Made by a program: the position numbers and the translations under genes. The notes under the pieces are model-generated. The model made no database searches. It saw only the letters and a list, made by a program, of their open reading frames with translations, and had not been told where the DNA came from. This document shows, piece by piece, positions 23,961 through 37,100 of a stretch of 64,000 nt of DNA (its first letter is position 1; the number at the start of each line of letters is the position of its first letter). The stretch comes from Oxyruncus cristatus (lineage: Eukaryota > Chordata > Aves > Passeriformes > Cotingidae), in the NCBI GenBank assembly GCA_013399855.1, contig VXAY01005810.1, positions 1,046,167 through 1,110,166 on the forward strand, read 5' to 3'.

Positions 23961-25689
23961 CCATTCATTTCATGTAAATATGCCTTTGGATATTTGACTC
24001 AAATCTGATGACATTGACAGAAATAATAAAACTTCTGTTAGGAGTGAGCTGGGAGCTGCTGGTACGCCCTCCCACCCCTAAATATCAGGCAGTTCCCATT
24101 TTTGCCAGGGTTTGTGTTTGGGAAGTCCAGCGCGTGAGCTGTTTCAGTGAAGTCGGTCCAACCATGTGCTTAAACTTGTGTTGCTCTGGCGGGTTGGGAC
24201 CTTGGTCACAGACGTTCTCTGCTGGGTCTGTCTCCTGTCCAGCGCCGGTGACAGAAGCTGGTTCAGCTCCTGCCAGGGTTGTTGCTGCAGTGCTGTGCCC
24301 TGGCCTCGCAGGGCTGGCACACGGCGGGTGGGAGCCGTGCCCTGGGAGGTGCTGCGTGTGCACAGCTCTGCTTGGAGGGAATCCTGCGGATGTGCTCTGT
24401 GTGTCCCGGGGGGGAGCTGATGGCAGGGTTGGAAATGGAATTACAGCAGTTCGGAGTGAGGAGCTGCTCTCTTTCCACCCTTTGCAATTCCTGCTTTTTC
24501 TCCAAGGGGAAACAACCTGCAAAATGGCTGTTTACAAAGTCTGCAAGTCCTCTTCCAAGACGTGTGCTGGTGAAGTCGGGGTGGGGAAGCACACCGTGGA
24601 AGAGGGGGCTTCTCCCTGCTGGAGCTCTGGGGTCGGCTGGGAGGGTCACGTGCACCAGGATGAGTAAGAGAACCTTTGGAACATGTCTGGAGAGCAAAGC
24701 TAACGAGCTGGAGCAGAGCTGCTTGCTGACTTGCCAAATACAAGCCTCTGGTAAATGCTCTTGTGGGGGCACTTAGCCTGCATGTTGTGGAGGAGGAGAA
24801 TAGCAATTTGACTTGGGGCTGGTGATTATTTTGTGGCTGTGGTTGAATTTCTCTCAGCTGTAGTGGTGTTTTGAGTTCTGGGGACAATTACCAGCTCTTC
24901 TAGATTTCTCTTATTTCCACAGTTTAAAAATGGCCATTTGGGGCAGATCCACCTGAGTGACGTGCCTTTCTTCAAGGCTACCTATTGAATTCTGACTGTC
25001 AGGAGTCAGATTTTACTGCATCCCTGTCAAGTAAGGGCCTGTTGCTGGGAGCTGGGCTGAGGTGTGTGCACAGACATGCAAAGGGGTGAGAAGGAAGGTG
25101 CTTTTGCCTCTTCTGTGCACGCCACAGAGGGCTAGATTATTATTCTTAATTTATCATCTGCACAAGCATCCATCTGTATTATTTCTAGCAGACTTTGTTG
25201 GACAGCTGTTCAATTCATCTTAGTTTGTGTCAGAGGAGGGGTGGCTTTTCCGCTGTAAGGAGCACGGTGTGTGAGCCCAGGCGCCGTCCCGTGTGTGTGG
25301 TGCTGCTGGCGGTGTTCCCGGTGGTGGGAAGAGCCGGTGTGCCAGGGGGTCGGGTCCTGGTGCACGGCTCCACGGGCAGGGAGCTGTGGGGGCTCTCGCT
25401 GTCCTGGGTGCTGCTGGAGCCTGTCCTGCTCTGCTGTTTGGCCACGCTGCAGGTGAGGGCATGGAGGGCAAAGTGGCTCTCCACAGTCTGAGGGAGGCAT
25501 CCCGAGTCCTGGTCGGACATTCCCGTCCTGGAGCCCACGGTGTGGGTGTACGGAGCTGCCAGAGCCGTAGTGGCAGTGGTGGTGTTTAGCGTCACAGCTT
25601 TGCTTTCCTGCCAGCTGGAGTCTGTTCCCATTGTGATTGAGAGCATTATACTTACCATAAATGTTTCTTCTTAAAATAAAAATTAAGAC
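23961..25689. other. Noncoding stretch, GC rising toward the CpG island
   Basis: No supported gene. CpGs become more frequent from about 25250 and several frames of 100-240 codons run in both directions across 24008-24890 and 25210-25940. Their mutual overlap on opposite strands and GC-rich residue composition argue against coding. Confidence 0.5.
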
Positions 25690-26000
25690 AAGAAAAGCGG
25701 AGAAGGCGGGGGTTGTGCCGGAGGGCTCCGTGGAGCTTGGCTGGCAGCCGGCTCCGTGCCGGTCACCTCCTGGGAGCCCAGAGGGCAGCTCCGTGGGCTC
25801 GGGCAGCCTCCCTGGCGCTGGCCACGCTCCCGGGGTGGGCAACCAGGCTGGGCGGGGGAGAGGGAGCCAGCGAGCCGGATCCGGCCCTGCCGGCGGCTCC
25901 TGCCACGGATGGCACGGGCTCAGCGGGCACCGCGTCACCGGCTCGCACCCGCCGCTGCCGGGGCTGGGACGTGGGCACGCCTGGCCTGCCCGGGGCTTGG
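25690..26000. promoter_or_regulatory. Internal CpG island
   Basis: By hand count there are about thirty CpGs in roughly 310 bp at an estimated 70 percent GC or more, giving an observed to expected ratio near 0.75-0.8. This meets the usual length, GC and ratio criteria for a CpG island and is the strongest in the window. A looser CpG-rich shoulder extends upstream to about 25250. No coding frame with family resemblance, TATA box or start codon context is visible. It may be an orphan island acting as an alternative promoter, a promoter of a noncoding RNA, or an enhancer-associated island. Confidence 0.6.
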
Positions 26001-26784
26001 CCCTTGTGCTGCTGCAGGGTTTGTTTTAGGGAGGGGATATGGCAGGGACACTCAGGGAACAGTCTCGGCTCCTTAAAACCTGAATTCTCTTTGCAGGCTC
26101 CTGAGGGAAGTGCTGCCAGCCCTGCTTAGGGAGGGAGCAGTGTTATGCAAAGCCATGATTTTAATTTTTCCAGCTGATTTGGGAGGATGGGGGACAAGAG
26201 GGAGGAAGACTGCTGTTAAAAGAGGGGAAAAAACTATACAAATAATCCACATATTTTTTGTTCTCGCTGGTTTTCTGTTTAAAAAATAGTTCACATGTAC
26301 TAGGGCTGAGTAATGACTGGCTATTTGCAAAGTTAGGAGCTTGTGGAAGTATAAAAGTTTTGATCTCATGAGGTTGTTTTGTTTTTTAAATCTTGATTGA
26401 ACAAATTCTGCTTCTAAAAATGTATGTGAATGTTTCATTGAGATATTTTAATACCTCATTGCCACAGTGAGAGGCTTGGGTGCTTTAAGCTTGCTCTGTC
26501 CCTCTTTCTCTTTCCACTCCTGCTCTTGGTGTTGCCTCTCATTTCCAAGGAATGCTCCAGTCTTACTTTCTTGCTTTTGGGCTGTTATTACCTTCTGTGG
26601 GAAAGACATGAATAACACTTAGGTTTGGTAAATACAGGTGCTGTGTGGTTTTCCGTAGCAACATGCTCACCTGGAGGTGGTTTCAGGCCTCTAAGGGCCT
26701 GAAAGATTTGGTAAATTAATCTGTTGGGAGATGTCCTGCTGGGCAGGTGTGGTCAGGTTCTTGTAGCATCCCTGTAGCCTGGCT
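26001..26784. other. Noncoding stretch, no gene seen
   Basis: Composition falls back to AT-rich after the CpG island. No supported gene or repeat. A G-rich stretch at 26179-26203 has only three G runs and does not make a canonical G-quadruplex. Confidence 0.5.
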
Positions 26785-26900
26785 GATGTCACCTCGGCCA
26801 AGGGAGATAATTAATTGGTGGCGCGTGAGCCAATCTGTTTTACCTTCAGGTGCCTGTCACACTTTCAGAGGTTGGCGCTCCGTGGTGCGGGGTGTCTGCT
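26785..26900. promoter_or_regulatory. Weak regulatory candidate with ATAATTAATTGG core
   Basis: A short block combining a homeodomain-type ATTAATTGG word, a CCAAT word and an E-box-like CAGGTG, without repeats. It lies between the CpG island and a CR1 piece. Role inferred from motif words only. Confidence 0.18.
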
Positions 26901-27202
26901 CCAGCTTTTCCTCAGATTAAACCCTGTGCTCACAGAGGATGAAGGAAGGCAGCTCTGACAAGAAGTTTCTAGGCCAGAGTTGCATCTATTTACATATGAC
27001 AATGGTGATCAAGCTGCTGAAGAATAAGTGCCCGGGAACACAGGGATGTTGGTGCACTGATGGTCCCTGCCTCAACCTCCTGGAGTCATTACAGAAGCAC
27101 AAGGAAACGAATGTTTGGAATCAGCAGCTTTATCGTAGGAGACAAGGATTGTGTGGCCTTGCTGCAGAGGCACAGCACAGATTTGGAAGTCAGAGCTGGG
27201 AT

Positions 27203-27298
27203 TATTCATAGAATCACAGAATGGTTTGGGGTGGAAGGGACTTAAAGACCGTCTAGTTCCAAATCCCCTGCCATGGGCCAGGACACCTTCCACTAGGA
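27203..27298 (-). mobile_element. CR1 LINE, short 3' end fragment
   Basis: The plus strand opens with ATTCATAGAATCACAGAATGG, the reverse complement of the CR1 tail, and runs through CCTGCCATGGGCCAGGACACC before ending near CCACTAGG. Only the final roughly 95 bp of a CR1 element is present, in minus orientation. Some substitutions relative to the 20352 copy suggest a moderately old insertion. Confidence 0.88.
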
Positions 27299-27430
27299 GG
27301 TGATCATTGCTGAGGTGGATGCTGGGAAGACTGGAGTAATCAGAGGGGTCGGGTTAAATGGGGTGGGTGTGCCTGTAGAGTCTTAAATTTCCAAAGCAAC
27401 GTGCGGTCACTTAACCCCCCACTGGGAAGG

Positions 27431-27540
27431 ATCACTGCCTGTTCCACAGATGCAGAAAACTCAGGGGCAGAAGTGGGCAGGTGGGTGACAGAGCCTGGCA
27501 GTTGGTGCCAGAGCCACAATTAAATGAGTGCGTGGTCTTG
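27431..27540 (-). repeat. MIR-like ancient SINE trace
   Basis: In reverse orientation of MIR, the words CCACAGATGCAGAAAACTCAG, GGGCAG and later CCTGGCAGTTGGTGCCAGAGC fall in the order of the MIR segments ACAGATGAGGAAACTGAG, GGCACAG and AGTGGCAGAGC. The match is decayed and needs a profile search. Confidence 0.35.
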
Positions 27541-28463
27541 ACTTCATCAGGATTGCTGACTTGTGCTAATCAAAGCTGTGATGGGCCTGCTGCAAACTAT
27601 TCAGGGGTCTCTGATTTTCTTTTCAGCTCTGAACTGACTATGACAGTAGGACAATACTTTAAAGTTCAGTAATAGTCAATCTGAAAACAAAGAGCTACTC
27701 TCTGCTCAGAGAGGGACCGGCTGGAAGTCACTGCTGCCGAGCTTGAGACCAGTGTTACGGCTGAATTCCAACAAACCACCTTCTCTCCTTCCCTCTCACG
27801 TATAAATTCATGTTCCGTAACATTATTTGCTAAAATTCTAACATGGATAGTTGAAGCTGAAATGTTCCAATCCACAGCAGAATAGCTTGGGCATCCCCAG
27901 TTTGACCTTACTTTCCTGGCTGCTTGATAGCTGAGGGGATGGCTGAGCCTTGAAGTCGATGCAGAAATTATGTTTTGCAAACTATTTTGTCTTTGCTGTC
28001 TTTGAAGGATCCAGCTGGTGTTTCTGGCCAGCCTCACCCATCCCTTGGGAGAAAACGAGGTCATTCAGACTCCATTTGCAAGGGCACTGAGCAGGGCAGA
28101 AGACAGGGGTTATTTTAAGCTTCTACTGACCAAAGCAGGATTTTAGACAATAAAAACCACTTGTGTCCTGCTGCCCGTTACCTTCAGCTGCCCAGATTCA
28201 ACATTTTATGTCGTCTGTGTGCAGCTTGCCATGCAGGAGGAAAAAATTGGCCATGGGAGTATGTTTGTGCAGTTCTGTATTTTTGGTAGGTGTTTTTATA
28301 TCCTTGAGAAGACTTGGCTGTGACAGCTGTGTGGGGTAATGCAGTGTAGTGACAGCTTTGGGTTGTGCTGAAACTCTGCTAGTGGAAGAACCACGCGGTG
28401 TGTTCTCCCTCTCACCCTGAGCGCTGCTGTGGTGCTTAAGTGTGTGTTCATTTATGAGGCTGT
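27541..28463. other. Noncoding stretch, no gene seen
   Basis: No supported gene. A minus-strand frame of 132 codons (27666-28064) has no recognisable domain and no convincing splice context. Confidence 0.5.
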
Positions 28464-28690
28464 GTCAGGCTGGAATTTAGGAAAAGGTTCTCCCCCCAGA
28501 GGGTGGTTGGCACTGACCAGGCTCCCCAGGGCAGTGGGCACAGCCCCAAGGCTGCCAGAGCTCCAGGAGGGTTTGGACAACACTCTGAGGGACAGGGTGG
28601 GATTGTTGGGGTGTCTGTGCAGGGCCAGGGGTTGGACTGGATGATTCCTGTGGGTCCCTTCCAGCTCAGGATATTCTGGGTTTCTGTGAT
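28464..28690 (+). mobile_element. CR1 LINE, truncated 3' part
   Basis: Plus-strand CR1 3' region of about 227 bp. It opens with GGCTGGAATTTAGGAAAAGG, has the usual GGGTGGTTGGCACTG and CCAGGGGTTGGACTGGATGA blocks, and ends with the degenerate tail ATTCTGGGTTTCTGTGAT at about 28673-28690. Orientation is opposite to the two CR1 pieces upstream. The short open frames across it are repeat-derived. Confidence 0.93.
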
Positions 28691-30939
28691 AGTCACAACT
28701 TTTCACTTTTGAGTTTCTCCTTTCCTGTGTACAAGATTCTGGGAATTTCAGACTACTTTGCAAAGAGGGCAGAACCATCAAAGACGGGCCTAAGCAGTAC
28801 AAAGCAGCTGGGGTCAGAGGTCAGCCTGCTGTGCTGGGCATCCACCCTCTGCTCAGCTCCTTCTGCTGGAGTAAGGGCTTGTCGTGTGTCCTCTTGGTGA
28901 CTGTGGTGCTTTCCTGTCTCTGTTTATCTCGTCTGCTCTCCCTTGAGCTTCCTGGAGCAGGGAATCCTGTTCTGTGTCTGTGTGGTGCCCTTCCAGGGTA
29001 GGGCCCCGATCTCCTCTGGACCTCTGTGGGTGCTGGCGTAACATGAGGAGAGTAACACTGCTGATGCAAGTGTCCTGAAGTGCCATTTGGCACGCACACA
29101 ACTCACATTCCACTCATCTCAAAGGAAAATATTGTAGGCAATTTAATCCATAATGCAGGAAAATAGCAGGGAGTTCTAAAATATTGCAGGGAAGAGCCAG
29201 TGGTGTATGGAGACCTTGGGATTGAGGGAAGTTGTATGTAGTTGGATTCACGTATTTTTTGTTTAGTTGGGGTTTTTTGTTTATTTTGGGGGGTTGTTTA
29301 GGACATCTGATGTTATTTCAGGTTTAGCGGAGTCTTGTTGATCCAGGAGTGGAAGTTAAGGGTAGAGAAGGGAATGTCTGCAATTAGCTACTTTCATGAT
29401 AAACATATATATCATAGTGACTGATCTATCTATCATAATACAATTTCCATCACTTTGATGTATTTGGGTGATACTGAGGGGAGAGGAAGCTTGCTTTCCC
29501 TGAAAAATGAATCTCAAGTGCATGTTAATTTTGTTTTCTGTCCTTCCAGTCTCCTCCCTGACAGAGCATAAAGTTTGTGGGGCAAAGCAGCTTTAATGCC
29601 ATCACTGTCATTCCTTCATGTCTTGAAGCGTTGCTTGCAGCTGCCATCCTACAGATAAAAACGTGTTTCCTGAGCCAGCAGGACTGCTGCTGGAAAATAT
29701 GATGCATTCCCTTTTCCAGGCACTGAAAAATCCTCTTTCCCTGTGGCTGAGGTCCAGGGGCCCTTTGGGTACCCTGCAAGGTGGGGATTGGGGTTCTGTT
29801 TGCGCTCGTGTCACTTACAGCAGGGCCAAGTATTCCATGTGAGAGGCATTTGTTGGGAAGAGCAGGGGCAAGTGCTGACTATTGAGAGCAAACTGTAGGA
29901 AAAGAGCAAATGCCAAATCCCTCAGAGAGAGGGAAGATGAAGGAGTTCTAGGGAGGAATGCTGGTGGTGCAGCGTGGGGGGCTGTTCCTGGCTGCTGTTG
30001 GGGCTGGAGGTACCTTGTAGTCCCTCATTTCTGAGCTGCTGAAGAATATCAGCAGATTTAATCAAGGGGCTGAATTTTGGAAGCTCAACCTGTGAAATTT
30101 CAAATGTGCCCTGATGTTGAGAAGGTTCAGAGGCTCTGAATTGCATCTCCCAGAGACGGGAGCATGGCTGGGCAGTGCCCAGAGGGGAGCACGGGGAGAC
30201 AGGCCTGCAGAGATCTGCTGGGTTCTGTGTATGATGTTAAGCAAACAACTTCTCTGCTGTTTTTTATAAATTCTCCCTTGTTTAAGAATGGATGCTTGAA
30301 CTACATGTTTACTGAAAGCCTGTTTTGCTGGGAGATCTGAATGTTTGCCAAAATCTAAACATGAGTGACCTTGGGATTCGGAGCCCTTATGCAAGGATCC
30401 AGGAAGATCTCTGCTGAGATGTTGCCCGTGAGTGTGCATAGCAGAGTGTGCAGCACGCAAGCTCTGCCAGAGCTCTGTGTCACAGGAGCCTTGGGATGTT
30501 CTTGCTGCACAGGCTGTGTACTCCAAAGGAGGAAAGTTTGCCTCCTGGATCAGGAGGGGAATATTGTTGAACATGTTGCAGCCTAAAGGCCATCTCTTGT
30601 TAATGAAATTTGAAGGGAGGTTCTTACTGGAAGGAATCTCTTGATCTTCTTTTAATGAAATGTGAGGAGCGATTGAGTGCTTTCTTTAGCTGGGAGAGCT
30701 GGTGACAGCACGAGGGCTGGGTGGCAGGACCAGTGAGAACATATTTTGAGACCTTAGTGCAAAGCTAATCTCCTCTCTCTTGTTCCTTCCCATCTTTGGC
30801 CACTTCAGTAGTGTGTGATTGTACTGTTCTTGCTCCAACTTTGTTTGCACAGCACCACAGTCTCACCAGCAGAGCCGGTGCACTGCCAGAACATGGCTTC
30901 TGCTCACATTGCTAATGAGGAGGAGATCCAGCCCTAACC
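28691..30939. other. Noncoding stretch, no gene seen
   Basis: No supported gene. Small AT-rich simple stretches at 29401-29440 (ATAT and CTAT words). A minus-strand frame of 170 codons at 30062-30574 shows no domain that I recognise and is overlapped on the plus strand by other frames. Confidence 0.5.
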
Positions 30940-31180
30940 AGCGTGAAATGGAAGAGACTGAATCACATCTTCCTCCCAGCCCCATAAAACGAATATTTTC
31001 CTTTCTGTCCTGGGAACCTGGGTGATGTTCCTCTTGTGTTGACTTCTATAAATCACATCTCCACAAGCAGCGATCTCCTCCTCTGCCATAGATAAGCCTT
31101 TGATCATTGGTTTTGCTTCGCAGCAAAGTGCCTCCGTTGCAGCAGGAGGGCGGCTGGCAGCAAGAACTGATCGATACTGA
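30940..31180. promoter_or_regulatory. Weak regulatory candidate with TCF/LEF-like site
   Basis: Repeat-free block containing CTTTGATC at 31098-31105 (TCF/LEF-like) directly followed by ATTGG (an inverted CCAAT word). Motif content only; conservation not testable here. Confidence 0.18.
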
Positions 31181-34100
31181 CTTTTTTTAAACATTCCTAG
31201 TTTCAAAGATTAAATACTGTACTAGACTTTATGATTTGGGGTCATTTTAACCTCCTACCTTTGGGCTAAGACATCTCATCTGCCTCTCATTTTTCAGGCT
31301 TTGTTACATATGTATTTGAAGCCATATGTAGAATAGTAAAAGCTTGTAGCTCTCTTTGGGTAGCAGTTAAAAAAGGGAGGGAGCAGTGTGAGAGCCACAG
31401 GCTGTGTGACAGCTAATACTCCCCCAGCTTCTGATTGGAATTCGAAGTGGGTTTGCACCGTTTGCCTTCTGTCTTATTTCCCCGCATTAGTGGTTAACCT
31501 CAGTAGGACACTCCCATATTACTATTTTCTTTCAGGAAAACTGCCCAAAGAAAATGAAGTTCAAGCTGTATCAGGCAGGGGTTTTTTTTAAGCCTGTGAG
31601 GGGAATTCCTTCTGAACAGGCCCTTGTGGGGAAGGAAAGGCAGAAGCCTTATTTAGGAGAAGTTAATCAGGAGATCTCTCTCCTCCCACAGCTGACTGAG
31701 GCTGGGAGATGTGATGGTGAAAGAGGCTGATACTTGTCCTCCTTTTGCTTTTTCACATCTTCTGGTGACCTTAGCCAGAGGACTTAAATGAAGAATAATA
31801 ATTTTGGTGCCACTGAGGTGCAAGACTAAGATGTGAGGGGGCCCTGGCACTGGAAACTCGGGCTGCCTCTTGTTTGACTTTTTCGGTAAAATAATCTGCT
31901 TCTCTGAAATTCTTCCTCATCGTTTCTTTCTGGTTGTTTGGTTTCTCATTAAAGCAGTGGCTGTGTTTTGCTTTGGAGATGATTGTGTGTCTCTGGTTGT
32001 GCTGCATCCGATACATTTATTCACTTTGGAAAGCAACTGGGATCCTTTCGGATTAAAGTCCACATGAGTGAATGGGATTTTCCGGCTTTGCGCATGTGTG
32101 GTGACTTGTGTGTGTTAGTCTGGGTCTGGTTTTGTACTTTTTTTTTATTGCCATGCATACGTGATGGATTCAAGCCTTTTTAAGGGGCGCGTCACAGAGT
32201 GAGGCTGATGTTAGGAGGGTGCTGCAGGTCTGTGCCTCTTCCTGCTCTCAGGAGTGTTTAGCATTCCAGCAGCAAGCTGCTGTGGATGAGTGTTACCAGC
32301 CAAACCTGGAATGCTGCTCAGAGGTGCAGGTGGTTTGTATCGATACGTATTTCCATTACTCTTAAGCTGGATTCTGATTTCAGCAGTCGGGTTTCCATGT
32401 CCTGAATTGGTTTTGGTGATGGAAACACTTAGTAGAAAAAGTGATTTGCTGTGCATTTCTCTTTCCCCTAAAGGAACATTTTCAAGAATTGCAGGGGAAG
32501 ATTAAACACTTAGTCTTGCTCTCCTAATCTGAATTGTTCTGTGAAAGCTTAATTTAAAGAGTGTGCTCCTGATCCAAATTTGCTGCTCTCCACTGGCAGT
32601 CAGCTCTGAGAGCGTATCTATAACACACACACAGGATGGTGAGGGGGAGGCATTTTAACCTCTGCCAAGAGGAAAACACAACAGTTGGGAGAGGCACAAT
32701 GTAATGGTAAATATTTTATTGACATGTTCCAAACATATTGGATGTAAATTTAAACACTATCTGAGATTTGTTAAGTTTCCTTGTGTGAATTTTTATGTTC
32801 CTGTAAATCCCGGTTCATTAATTGGCTGTAAAGTAACAAATAGCGGAGCTAATCCCTCACCAGCAAGGAAGCCTCCGTTGGCTGTGCTGGGTGGTGATAA
32901 ACCCCTGTGAGGACAGAGCCCAGGCCCCCAGGAGCAGCCCTGCTGTGTGCTCAGCTCTCCTTGGGAGGCCCTGGCACATCGGGTGGGAGCACATGGAAAC
33001 CCTGCTGGCTTGGTTCCTGTCCAAAATGCAGGGGAGATAAAACCCATGCTGGTGTGAGTGAATGAAGGATGGGTCAGGAGGTGTAGGAGATAATTTTCTG
33101 GCTCCTAATGGGGGTATTTGGCTCTCCAAAGTAGTGGAGACTCCTGTGTTAGCTTAACAAAGGTAATAAAACCTTTTAAACTGGTATCTTCAGGCACTGT
33201 GCTGTCTCGTTTCCATTACCAGTTAGCTCTGATGTGGCTCCTGGTCAGTAATTTGTGAGGAATGGCTGAATTTGGGATAAGGCTCAGTTCTTCAGTGGCT
33301 GTGAAGAAACAAAGCCACCCACAGCAGGATCAGGCACGGACCCCTCTGCCCTGTGTCCCCAGGCTTGTGGCATTCTTCCCCACTGTGTTTCCTTCCACAG
33401 GACAAGAGCAGAAAACCTGGGGTCAGGAGGAGTTAAAAACTCCCACGGAGGGTGGGGATGGTGAGGGGACCTTGGCTGAGTGCTGGGCTGGTGGAGCAGT
33501 TTCTGGGAAGCCTCATCCTCTGACCACCAAGCTGTTGATAAGGGCTGGGCATGGAATTGTCCCTCTGTGGCTCTAGAACCTGAGTGTTTGTCCGAAAAGC
33601 AAAGAGTAGAAATGTTTTGGTCGAGTCTGCAGCTTGCTGTGAATGTTGCACTGAAATGGGATTTTGTAGGGATTCATCCCACTGCCTTTTATTAGCACCC
33701 TCATAAATTGAAGGTTCTTCATTAGATGTGCAATAAACATTTTTACTCTGGCAGCATTCTGAAATGTTTTCTGCTACCTACCCTTGGACGTTGGCTTTCT
33801 AATGGGAGATTGTTTTAAAAAAAAAAAAAAAATCCAGTTTTGGATATGCAGTTTGGCTCCAAAAGGTTATACAGCATTTATTTCACTGCGGTTCTTCTAA
33901 AATTCCTTTGCTGGAGTATTTTGAGGCTTTTTTTTTATTTTCAGTCTAGCTAATTAGATTTCTGGGGCTCAGAGGACTTGTCTTTGATGCTGTGAGGAAT
34001 CCAGAGACAATGATGATGTCTGTATTTCAGTAGCTAACTGCAGGGGTTTGCAGGATTGAGTGACTCAGAAGCTGTGGCTTTCTATCCAAAGGTGGCCTGG

Positions 34101-37100
34101 TTGTAGCTGTTGCTCTAAGTTGGTTGTAACACTGGGCTGGGATGTGTGTCTGTTCCTCTTACAGACTTTCCAGGACTCAAACCTTCCATTCAAATCCAAG
34201 GTTGAGAAAACAGCTTTTTAAAAATAAACAGAATAGGCTTATCATTAGTGAGTCTCCTTTTTGGAGCCTCAGAATAACTGGGGTGTTGCTAAATTTTTTT
34301 GAAAGATGCCTCTTTAGAAATTAGGAGTTTGGTCATGTGAATAAATTACTGGCAGCGAGGAGGTGCCCTGAACGTGGTGCAGCACAGCCTTGTTGTGGGG
34401 AACACAGGCACTCACATGGCTGTGGTTGTTTAACTAACCCTGGCTGCAGCCACACCTTCCAAATACCAAGTCCACAGACTTGTCTCATCACCTCAAGAGA
34501 GCATGACACGAAGGATTAGGCTTGGGTAGGGCTTGAAGAGGGTGCTTACAGGCTGGGACCCCTGTTCCGGTTCAGATTTAGGTGGTGATTTGTTAAATGT
34601 GAATTTTCTGATGTTTATTGAATTGTCACAGGAGGCAGGCAGGAAATACGTATGGACGTGTCTCTTACCCTTCATTTAGTAGCATGTCATGTATTAGAGG
34701 TGCCTAGTGATACCCATTTGTTCAGAGTTTACTCTGGAGCTTTTTTGAGCTCATGTTCTGGAGACTTGCCCTCCCCTACGCTGGTGTCTCTTTACCTGCC
34801 TTCTCTTAGTTGGTTTTTCCCATTATCTCATTAGGTGGGCTGTTGGATTAGATGTAAGTGATTACAGGCTCCAGCTCTACCTGTTGGAAGGAGGACTTCT
34901 GGGTAATCACAGAAGAACAAAACTATTAAACTTGCCAGTAGCCATAGGAAATGTTGCTTGAAGGAGGCAGGAAACACAAGGCATCTATTGTTATTTTACC
35001 TACAAGCTTGATGAGAAACACTTTGTATCCTACTGTGTCCTTCTCCTCCATACCCACCTGACGTCTTACAGAATCATGTTGAGGATATGAGTCCGTGTGC
35101 TAATATCTAGGAATGTGATTCTCAGCCAGATCCACGGCTCACCAGAGAAAATTACTTAAAAATTCTGTTGAGGAGGATGAAGGGAAGGATCAAAAGGAGC
35201 CAACCTTTTGTCGTCTGCCAACAAGCAAAGCACTCTTGTCAAACACTGGTTATGGAAATGCCCCTTTTACAGAATGAAAAGTGGTGCTCCTAGCACTGTG
35301 TGTAGGATCTGCACTTGACCTGAACACAGCAAGTCTCATAGGCATGGGCTTTTTTTTCCCACCTGCATCTGCTTTTGTCCTGCCTTGGCTCCCCTGGCTC
35401 GAGTGGCGTGCGCAGATGTGCCAGTGCAGATGTGATAGGACTTGAAGAGAGCTGCCAGATTAGCTGAGCAGTGCTTTTTTTTTTTTCTATTTTACCCATT
35501 TTAATCTTGGTTAAACCTCTTAGTCAGAGGGTGATTTCCATTTCATCTTATGTTGGGCTTCCATGCTCATTTCAAGCTATAGCTTGCCTCCTTAAACTTC
35601 TGATGTAACCCCTGTTACTGCATTGCCCATGGCCATGAGGAGCCATACCTACTCCTGGGTATTTTCTATTTTTTACCCTCATTTGTCAGATGTTTGGGTT
35701 TGGTATGAGCAGGAATGGAAAAGTTTATGCTTGTTTCAGGAGGAAGTCCACAAACGTTTATCTGAATGATCAAAGCAGAATTTATGGGGAAATACAATGG
35801 AAACTATTCCTGGCTGTTTAGAAGCTGATGTACAGGGGTAAGCCAAGAGGAAGAGAAACGAGAAGAAAATGTGAACTGAGTACACTCAAGTGAGACTTCT
35901 GATCCTGAAGTGCAGTGTGTTTCCACTAAGCAAACTCTCTTTCTTTGCTTGTGTCTCATACTTGCCAGAGTTTTGTGATGTGCAGCAAGGGGTTGGGAAA
36001 AGGAATGGCCCTGCTTCGTGTGAAGTGTTACCTCAGTGGAGCCAAAGAAAATGGTATTTTTATTCTAAAATAGTTTATCACCTGGTGTTATTTTATTGCA
36101 TGGCTGTAGACCACCAGCAGCTCCAGGCCAGGGTGTGCTGCAGGGTCAGGAGCAAACCTGACTCTCCTGGGCTGGCTGGGGCAGGGCTGTGTCTGGTGCC
36201 ATGGCTGCTCCGCTGCATTCCGGGGTAACGAGCCTCTACTTGGATTCTCAGGCTTCCATTTTGTGTCTCATCCAGAGCTGGCTCTTCCTGGGAGGAGGAC
36301 GGCATGCCAGCCTGCTTGACCAAGCTGTGGCCATTGCAGCCAGGCTGCTGATCTCGTTAGGGTGACTCTAATGAGGTGTGACAGGCTGACGAGTTCAGGC
36401 CCCGACTGCTGGAAGGGAGCCGGGTCAGTACAGAGTGGGGTTCGAGCACGTGTGTTACCTGACTTCAGCAAATGTATTTCTACTCGTTAAAACTTTACAG
36501 CCAGTCTAAGGGACCTGACAGGGAAGACACACTTGATATGCAATTATAGCAGGTCTGCTGCTATAGCAAACCTGTAACTAAACCTGATTCTTTCAGGGGG
36601 GTGAATTGCAGCCTGTGTTTCTCCTCTCCTGGCATCAGGAAGTTGCAGGGGGCTGGTGAGGTGATTCTGTGCAGCCTCACGGACTGCAGTGAGGCCAGAC
36701 ATGTTTGGAGTGACTTTCCATCTGCAAAATGTTATCTGTGCAAGACCTGGTGGCCTCATTCCTTGGCTTTGGAGTCTGAGGCCTCTCCTTTGGAGGACAG
36801 TGATGCCTCTTGATTTCCTGATTGAATTTGGTTATTCCTGAGGAAACTGGGGGGTGTGTGCAAGGCTCATGTGGTGACAAAACCCCTGAGGTCCCACTGC
36901 TCTTGTTTTACTGTGAATTAGAACCCATCACCCTGAGCCAGCTTTCTTCTGTCTTGTTGACTGTGTGTCTCTGGGGGCTGAGGTGGGGATACCCTCTGCC
37001 ACCCCAGAGTGGGCTTTAACGTGCACTTCACCGATGATGTATCTGTCTCTGCTTTCTTGAGTAGTCTTCCTGCAAGTTCTTAATTATTTTGTTCAACCTG

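Noticed and set aside
24008..24890. Overlapping frames of 145-219 codons on both strands
   Set aside because: Mutually overlapping on opposite strands, GC-driven, no recognisable motifs or splice context.
25210..25938. 242-codon minus-strand frame over the CpG island shoulder
   Set aside because: Histidine/Pro/Gln-rich GC-driven frame with three other frames overlapping it; no family resemblance.
30062..30574. 170-codon minus-strand frame
   Set aside because: No domain recognised, no splice support, and overlapped by plus-strand frames.
33817..33832. A run as the poly(A) tail of a retrocopy
   Set aside because: No coding-like or repeat-like sequence lies before it and no target-site duplication is visible.
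36421..36480. GGTTCGAGC word as part of a tRNA T-arm
   Set aside because: No matching acceptor stem, anticodon arm or D-arm could be placed around it.
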